A stretch of 55,548 bases of DNA, taken from positions 1 through 55,548 of the forward strand of contig JAFVZL010000029.1 of NCBI GenBank assembly GCA_017508195.1, in the 5' to 3' direction. How positions within the stretch are numbered: position 1 is the stretch's first letter; every line of letters starts with the position of its first letter. This document shows positions 52,494 to 55,548 of this stretch, piece by piece. The DNA is from Clostridia bacterium (GTDB taxonomy: Bacteria > Bacillota > Clostridia > Oscillospirales > CAG-272). The notes under the pieces are model-generated. The model was given only the letters and a program-made list of their open reading frames with translations, ran no database searches and was not told the DNA's origin. The position numbers were made by a program, and so were the translations under genes.

Positions 52494-52865
52494 ATTAAGA
52501 TATTTATAGCAGGATCTCAAGGGATAGCAAATTATGATGTTGCAAGATATATTCCCGAGGAGTGTGATATGATAATAACAGTCGGGGATGGTGAAATAGC
52601 AAACCAAGCCGAAGCTTATTCGGATGGCCGAAATATATCAAAGCTCGTTTTGCGTCACAAAAACAGTAAGTATGATGATGCGAAATTCGACTTGTATGTG
52701 CAAGCAATACAAATGTCTGACTACATATTTTGTGTTTGGGACGGAAAGAGCAATGACCTAAGATTTATAATCGAATATGCACCGAAAATAGGGAAACGTT
52801 TCAGCGTTGATGTGATAAACAAAAATGAGCCCCGAATGTATCGGGACTCATATAAGCTTACTTAA
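52494..52865 (+). CDS. SLOG/DUF2493-like protein with a probable ATT start
   Basis: 123 residues when read from ATT at 52494. The N-terminus then reads (M)KIFIAGSQGIANYDVARYI, the expected first strand and glycine loop of the SLOG/DUF2493 nucleotide-binding fold. DMIITVGDGEIANQAEAY and SDYIFCVWDGKSNDLRFIIEYA complete it. The first ATG in frame (52569) would remove the glycine loop. GGGGTGA (52482-52488) sits 5 bp before the ATT, a normal distance. An in-frame ATG at 52488 is followed at once by TGA. The 3' end runs into the terminator of the convergent gene and overlaps that gene by 8 bp. SLOG proteins bind nucleotide-like signals; the ligand here is unknown. Confidence 0.7.
   Translation: MKIFIAGSQGIANYDVARYIPEECDMIITVGDGEIANQAEAYSDGRNISKLVLRHKNSKYDDAKFDLYVQAIQMSDYIFCVWDGKSNDLRFIIEYAPKIGKRFSVDVINKNEPRMYRDSYKLT
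52820..52850 (-). terminator. Terminator of the XRE-zinc-ribbon gene, inside the convergent SLOG gene
   Basis: GAGCCCCGA (52826-52834) pairs with TCGGGACTC (52840-52848) with one mismatch. On the minus strand it is followed by TTTTTGTTTATC. It lies 8 bp after the minus-strand stop and encodes the last residues of the plus-strand gene. Confidence 0.75.
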
Positions 52866-53463
52866 CTACCTTTTTGCACCAGGTGCGCTCACCGCACTTA
52901 GGGCACTTAAGGTGTCGGGTGAAGCCAAAATGCATCGCCATCAGTGCCTCACCGTAGGTAGGCACGAATTCATGAGCACAATTCTTACACTTGTATGCGC
53001 CTACGCTTACCTCGAGCCTGAGAGCGTAGAAGCAGGGAATAAGAAATACGATACAAATGCCGATAATAGCAACCAGCTGCCATACACCCTCGGGTATGAG
53101 GAATGCGGAAATGAAAAGTCCGGCAAACAGTGCGATCATGCTTACTACCATAATAACCTTCATAGTTGCCCAAATCGTCTTGTTTTTGTACTCGATCTCC
53201 TTACTCATCTCGAGTAAAAGCTGTTCGTTTTTTTCGTTAATGTTTTCCATACTGATTTTCTCCCCACATAATAAATCGTTAACGCTGATCTTGAGAATAT
53301 CACAAAGCTCGAGCATTATCGCCGTGTCGGGCAATGCCTTACCGCATTCCCACTTTGATACTGCTTTGTCCGTGATATTCAACTTTTCTGCCAATTGCAG
53401 CTGCGTTAAATTTGCGTTTTTCCTGCACTCGGCAATGAATTTTCCTATCTTGACCTGATTCAT
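52858..53463 (-). CDS. XRE regulator with membrane spans and a C-terminal zinc ribbon
   Basis: 201 residues in three parts. Residues 1-65 form an HTH_3 domain (IGKFIAECRKNANLTQLQLAEKLNITDKAVSKWECGKALPD). Two membrane spans follow (about 103-123 and 128-150). The last 50 residues form a four-cysteine ribbon (YKCKNCAHEF and LKCPKCGERTWCKK). Membrane-bound XRE proteins of this form are frequent in Clostridia; they may couple an envelope or metal signal to transcription (inference). GGAGG lies 6 bp before the ATG at 53463. Its terminator is inside the facing gene. Confidence 0.88.
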   Translation of the reverse strand: MNQVKIGKFIAECRKNANLTQLQLAEKLNITDKAVSKWECGKALPDTAIMLELCDILKISVNDLLCGEKISMENINEKNEQLLLEMSKEIEYKNKTIWATMKVIMVVSMIALFAGLFISAFLIPEGVWQLVAIIGICIVFLIPCFYALRLEVSVGAYKCKNCAHEFVPTYGEALMAMHFGFTRHLKCPKCGERTWCKKVVK

Positions 53464-53568
53464 TCTGTCCTCCTTTCGAGTACAGTATATCCTGAAAGCG
53501 GCACATAGTCCACCCACCCGCGGTTTAGTAGGGAGAGGTAAACCAACGGTAGAGTGGAAAGTGTGATT

Positions 53569-53763
53569 TTACTTGTTCGATTTATAGTCTATGATACCTA
53601 TAATTCCTAAGACCGGCATCACTGCCGAAAGGATCACAGTTGCTATCCATTTTGTTGCATCCTCACCGCATGATACGATAATTACAAACGAAATAATTGC
53701 TAAAATGCCAACAATTATTTGAAAAATCGATGAAATCAGCTGCCATTTGCTCTTCATAGCCAT
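53569..53763 (-). CDS. Small two-span membrane protein
   Basis: 64 residues from ATG 53763 (67 from TTG 53772). Two hydrophobic helices (about 9-30 and 39-57) are joined by a short polar loop (SCGEDATKWI), and the chain ends IDYKSNK. There is no recognised family. The ribosome binding site is weak (GGAAAA), so the start choice is uncertain. It lies between the XRE gene and the PNPOx-like gene on the same strand, 39 bp after the latter's stop. Confidence 0.55.
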   Translation of the reverse strand: MAMKSKWQLISSIFQIIVGILAIISFVIIVSCGEDATKWIATVILSAVMPVLGIIGIIDYKSNK

Positions 53764-53802
53764 GTTTTCCAATGTTCAAATGTTGGTTTCGTCTGCCCTT
53801 TA

Positions 53803-54273
53803 TCACGCCTCGTTAACAAGCTTTCCCGTCATATGCTCGATCTCCAGACAAAGTATGACGGTGCTTTTTCTGAAGCTTTCGATTTCGCCTTTTATGTAAC
53901 CGAGATCATCGGTAAAACGCTCGGAAAACTTCACCATAAGCTCGTCACTCCAATCGTCAACGGTATGAATACGCCCGAATATAATAACACTTCTGATATT
54001 AAGAGCCCAATCTCCCTCCTTGCGATAACCCTTGTCATATACGCAAAAGGAGACCTTGTCGCTTTTTGCTATCGAGTCGAGCTTATGCCCGACCTTACCC
54101 GAGTGGAAATATATCCTACTGCATTCCTCATCAAAATAGAAATTGATAGGAAGAGCATACGGATAGCCACCGTCACCGTTGACGGCAAGCACACCGCGCA
54201 CCTCTTCTCTTAATATTTCCTTACACTCCTCGGGGGAGAGCTGCTGCTTTTTCCTTAGTAGATCTCTGAACAT
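53803..54273 (-). CDS. Pyridoxamine 5'-phosphate oxidase-like flavin protein
   Basis: 156 residues. It matches the PNPOx-like/FMN-binding split barrel group often annotated as nitroimidazole-resistance or 5-nitroimidazole antibiotic resistance proteins: GVLAVNGDGGYPYALPINFYFDEECSRIYFHSGKVGHKLD, with later VSFCVYDKGY and RSVIIFGRIH. FMN or F420 would bind between two subunits. The true substrate is unknown. The start at 54273 is 1 bp after the upstream methyltransferase stop; the longer frame would run into that gene. The two are co-transcribed. Confidence 0.88.
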   Translation of the reverse strand: MFRDLLRKKQQLSPEECKEILREEVRGVLAVNGDGGYPYALPINFYFDEECSRIYFHSGKVGHKLDSIAKSDKVSFCVYDKGYRKEGDWALNIRSVIIFGRIHTVDDWSDELMVKFSERFTDDLGYIKGEIESFRKSTVILCLEIEHMTGKLVNEA

Positions 54274-54274
54274 A

Positions 54275-55060
54275 TTAGTCCTTCCCGTATTCAAACAACC
54301 GATACAGCTTTTTTGAAAGACCGCCCGCATATATCTTAGAGAAAATGAACTTCTCAAAGCCGCGCAGCTCGTCTATGTATTTCTCGGGTGTCATAGCGTG
54401 CTCTTTCACGAAGGACAAGCCTTCACCCTCGTATGCCTCAGGATCGTCTATTCCATAAACCTCGGTTACACCTACGTCATTTATCGGGTTTCTAAGCTTA
54501 GACATTTTCGCACCGAACGTAGTATAGCAATCGACGAGAAGTGCAATCTTCTCAAAATGAGTGCCAAGACTGTCACCGAGCTTTTGCATATCCTCGGCGC
54601 TAAGATACATGCTCACGCCTTCCATAACCACGATAGCAGATTCGCTTTCTGTGATATTTGTCAGCCATTCGCAATCTCTCGCATCGCCTGCAAGCATTTT
54701 GTAGCTATCCGACTCGGTGTAGTATCTTTTTCTTTCCTCGATAACCTCGGGAAAATCTACGTCGTACCACTTGTGATTGCCGTTTCCGACTCTTAAAATA
54801 CGGCTATCCATTCCGCATCCGATGTGAATAACGACCGCATCGTTAAGCACTTCCATCTGCTCCCTCAGCCATTCGTCAAACACGGCAGAACGAATGCCCA
54901 TATAGTATGCGAGCCATTTGGATTTCGATTTTCCCCTGAGCTTGAATCCTTCGGCTTCCCATATCTCCTCGGCTTTTTTGTCATTGAGGAACAACCCCTT
55001 CTTGCTTACGAATGACTTTCCGTATAAAGGTATATATAGCGTCTTGTTCACGTTGTTCAT
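54275..55060 (-). CDS. LCM-family SAM-dependent methyltransferase
   Basis: 261 residues. It belongs to the leucine carboxyl methyltransferase-like group (tetracenomycin/Ppm1 type), which methylates carboxyl or small-molecule hydroxyl groups. The SAM motif I is VIHIGCGMDSR (about 76-86), followed by WYDVDFPEVIEERK, the characteristic YDVDFPxVI block, and later VVMEGVSMYL. GAGGTG lies 7 bp before the ATG at 55060. Its stop is 1 bp from the start of the PNPOx-like gene. The methyl acceptor cannot be told. Confidence 0.9.
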   Translation of the reverse strand: MNNVNKTLYIPLYGKSFVSKKGLFLNDKKAEEIWEAEGFKLRGKSKSKWLAYYMGIRSAVFDEWLREQMEVLNDAVVIHIGCGMDSRILRVGNGNHKWYDVDFPEVIEERKRYYTESDSYKMLAGDARDCEWLTNITESESAIVVMEGVSMYLSAEDMQKLGDSLGTHFEKIALLVDCYTTFGAKMSKLRNPINDVGVTEVYGIDDPEAYEGEGLSFVKEHAMTPEKYIDELRGFEKFIFSKIYAGGLSKKLYRLFEYGKD

Positions 55061-55175
55061 ATATGCACCTCATAATTATGGTATATCATACTCTAGTATC
55101 GCCCAATAAAGTGTTGCACCAAATTTGCGCCAACATTCAACGCTGTTCTGCTCGACAAATTGGAATTTATCAGTA

Positions 55176-55548
55176 TTACAACTGCTTTATCTCATTGGCA
55201 ATCATAGCCACAGCTTTTGCGTTTGTATCAATTTTAATGGTACCCAATGCTTGATACATCGGTATTCTTGCTATGCTTCTCTCAATTACATCTTCAGAGC
55301 GAATACCTCTTTTTACATCCATTGATAATCTTTCACACAGAGTCTTTTCATCCGCTACAAGCGAGATGCATTTTACCTCACAGTTCTGTGTATCCAGCTT
55401 TTCAAGTATGGAATCGATAATACTCTGCTCATGCATCACCCAACAAAAAATAATATTATCGTATGCAGAACATTTCAGAAAATTATTGAGTAAGTAACAA
55501 ATATTATTCGTCACCATTGCTTTTGTTTCATCGGTTACTTGGAACGGA
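55176..55548 (-). CDS. C-terminal part of an AAA/shikimate-kinase-like P-loop protein (truncated by the window edge)
   Basis: The frame stays open to the right edge, so the real start lies beyond it; the ATG at 55517 is internal. About 124 residues are visible. PFQVTDETKAMV leads into NICYLLNNFLKCSAYDNIIFCWVMHEQSIID, then CISLVADEKTLCERLSMDVKRGIRSEDVIERS, the arrangement of strand, helix, lid arginines and C-terminal strand found in small AAA_33-type nucleotide or antibiotic kinases. The P-loop would be in the missing part. Nothing is seen between its stop and the methyltransferase start at 55060 except AT-rich sequence. Confidence 0.75.
   Translation of the reverse strand, partial: PFQVTDETKAMVTNNICYLLNNFLKCSAYDNIIFCWVMHEQSIIDSILEKLDTQNCEVKCISLVADEKTLCERLSMDVKRGIRSEDVIERSIARIPMYQALGTIKIDTNAKAVAMIANEIKQL

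Overview
The window looks like a chromosomal segment of a low-to-mid GC, Gram-positive, anaerobic gut-type Clostridia (Bacillota), probably a member of the Ruminococcaceae/Oscillospirales or a neighbouring order. This is inferred from strong GGAGG ribosome binding sites, TTGACA-17-TATAAT type promoters, a SpoIIQ-like LytM protein, SLH and BspA-type LRR surface proteins, an anaerobic NrdG activase, a galacturonate pathway and many IS200-like or palindromic intergenic repeats. No 16S gene is present, so the placement is not certain.

Layout. 1-2.5 kb is an accessory strip: the tail of a beta-helix surface protein, a complete IS200-type element, and an AT-rich pair formed by an XRE repressor and an unknown protein facing each other across a palindromic operator. 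2.6-10.2 kb is housekeeping: a DUF896 protein with a zinc-finger membrane protein, an AGCS amino-acid symporter convergent with hom, a LytM/SpoIIQ-like protein, then a three-gene operon (P-loop kinase with a ParB-like tail, argS, yebC). 10.2-13.9 kb holds a 101-bp tandem repeat, a decayed gene, a large nested palindrome and two tandemly duplicated GH20-like TIM-barrel genes. 14.1-20 kb is a DNA repair and nucleotide operon (uvrB, uvrA, nrdG, dut). 20.2-23.7 kb has upp with an RluA-type pseudouridine synthase, a nucleotidyltransferase and a cytidylate-kinase-like gene. 24-30.5 kb has an SLH protein, a membrane-anchored LRR protein, an HPr-kinase/PEPCK-like P-loop protein, YbaK and a probable PD-(D/E)XK protein. 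30.6-36.1 kb is a MATE exporter followed by uxaB-uxaA-uxaC, which takes tagaturonate and galacturonate toward 2-keto-3-deoxygluconate. 36.2-45.9 kb, all on the minus strand, has a 1683-aa double 5'-nucleotidase lipoprotein, a GPH sugar symporter with a carboxylesterase, and an ABC-2 exporter.

45.9-50.4 kb is the most unusual part. It has two tandem copies of a hairpin array built on ATGATG/CATCAT words, duplicated terminators, several fragments of the tmRNA 3' end, the intact tmRNA gene (ssrA), a membrane protein with a ribosomal uL15-like tail, and three copies of a MITE-like element. 50.4-55.5 kb is a set of small genes: Nudix, zinc-ribbon, XRE regulators, a SLOG-like protein that appears to start at ATT, a flavin-binding PNPOx-like protein, an LCM-type methyltransferase and a truncated P-loop kinase at the edge.

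The strongest candidate for something undescribed is the hairpin-array family. The 11.3-kb and 46.1-46.5-kb elements share one design: a short linker word repeated on the left, its reverse complement repeated on the right, and a small hairpin between each pair of words. The linker word differs completely between them (GTGAAGTT versus ATGATG). All functional calls come from reading sequence and remembered family motifs; no search was run.
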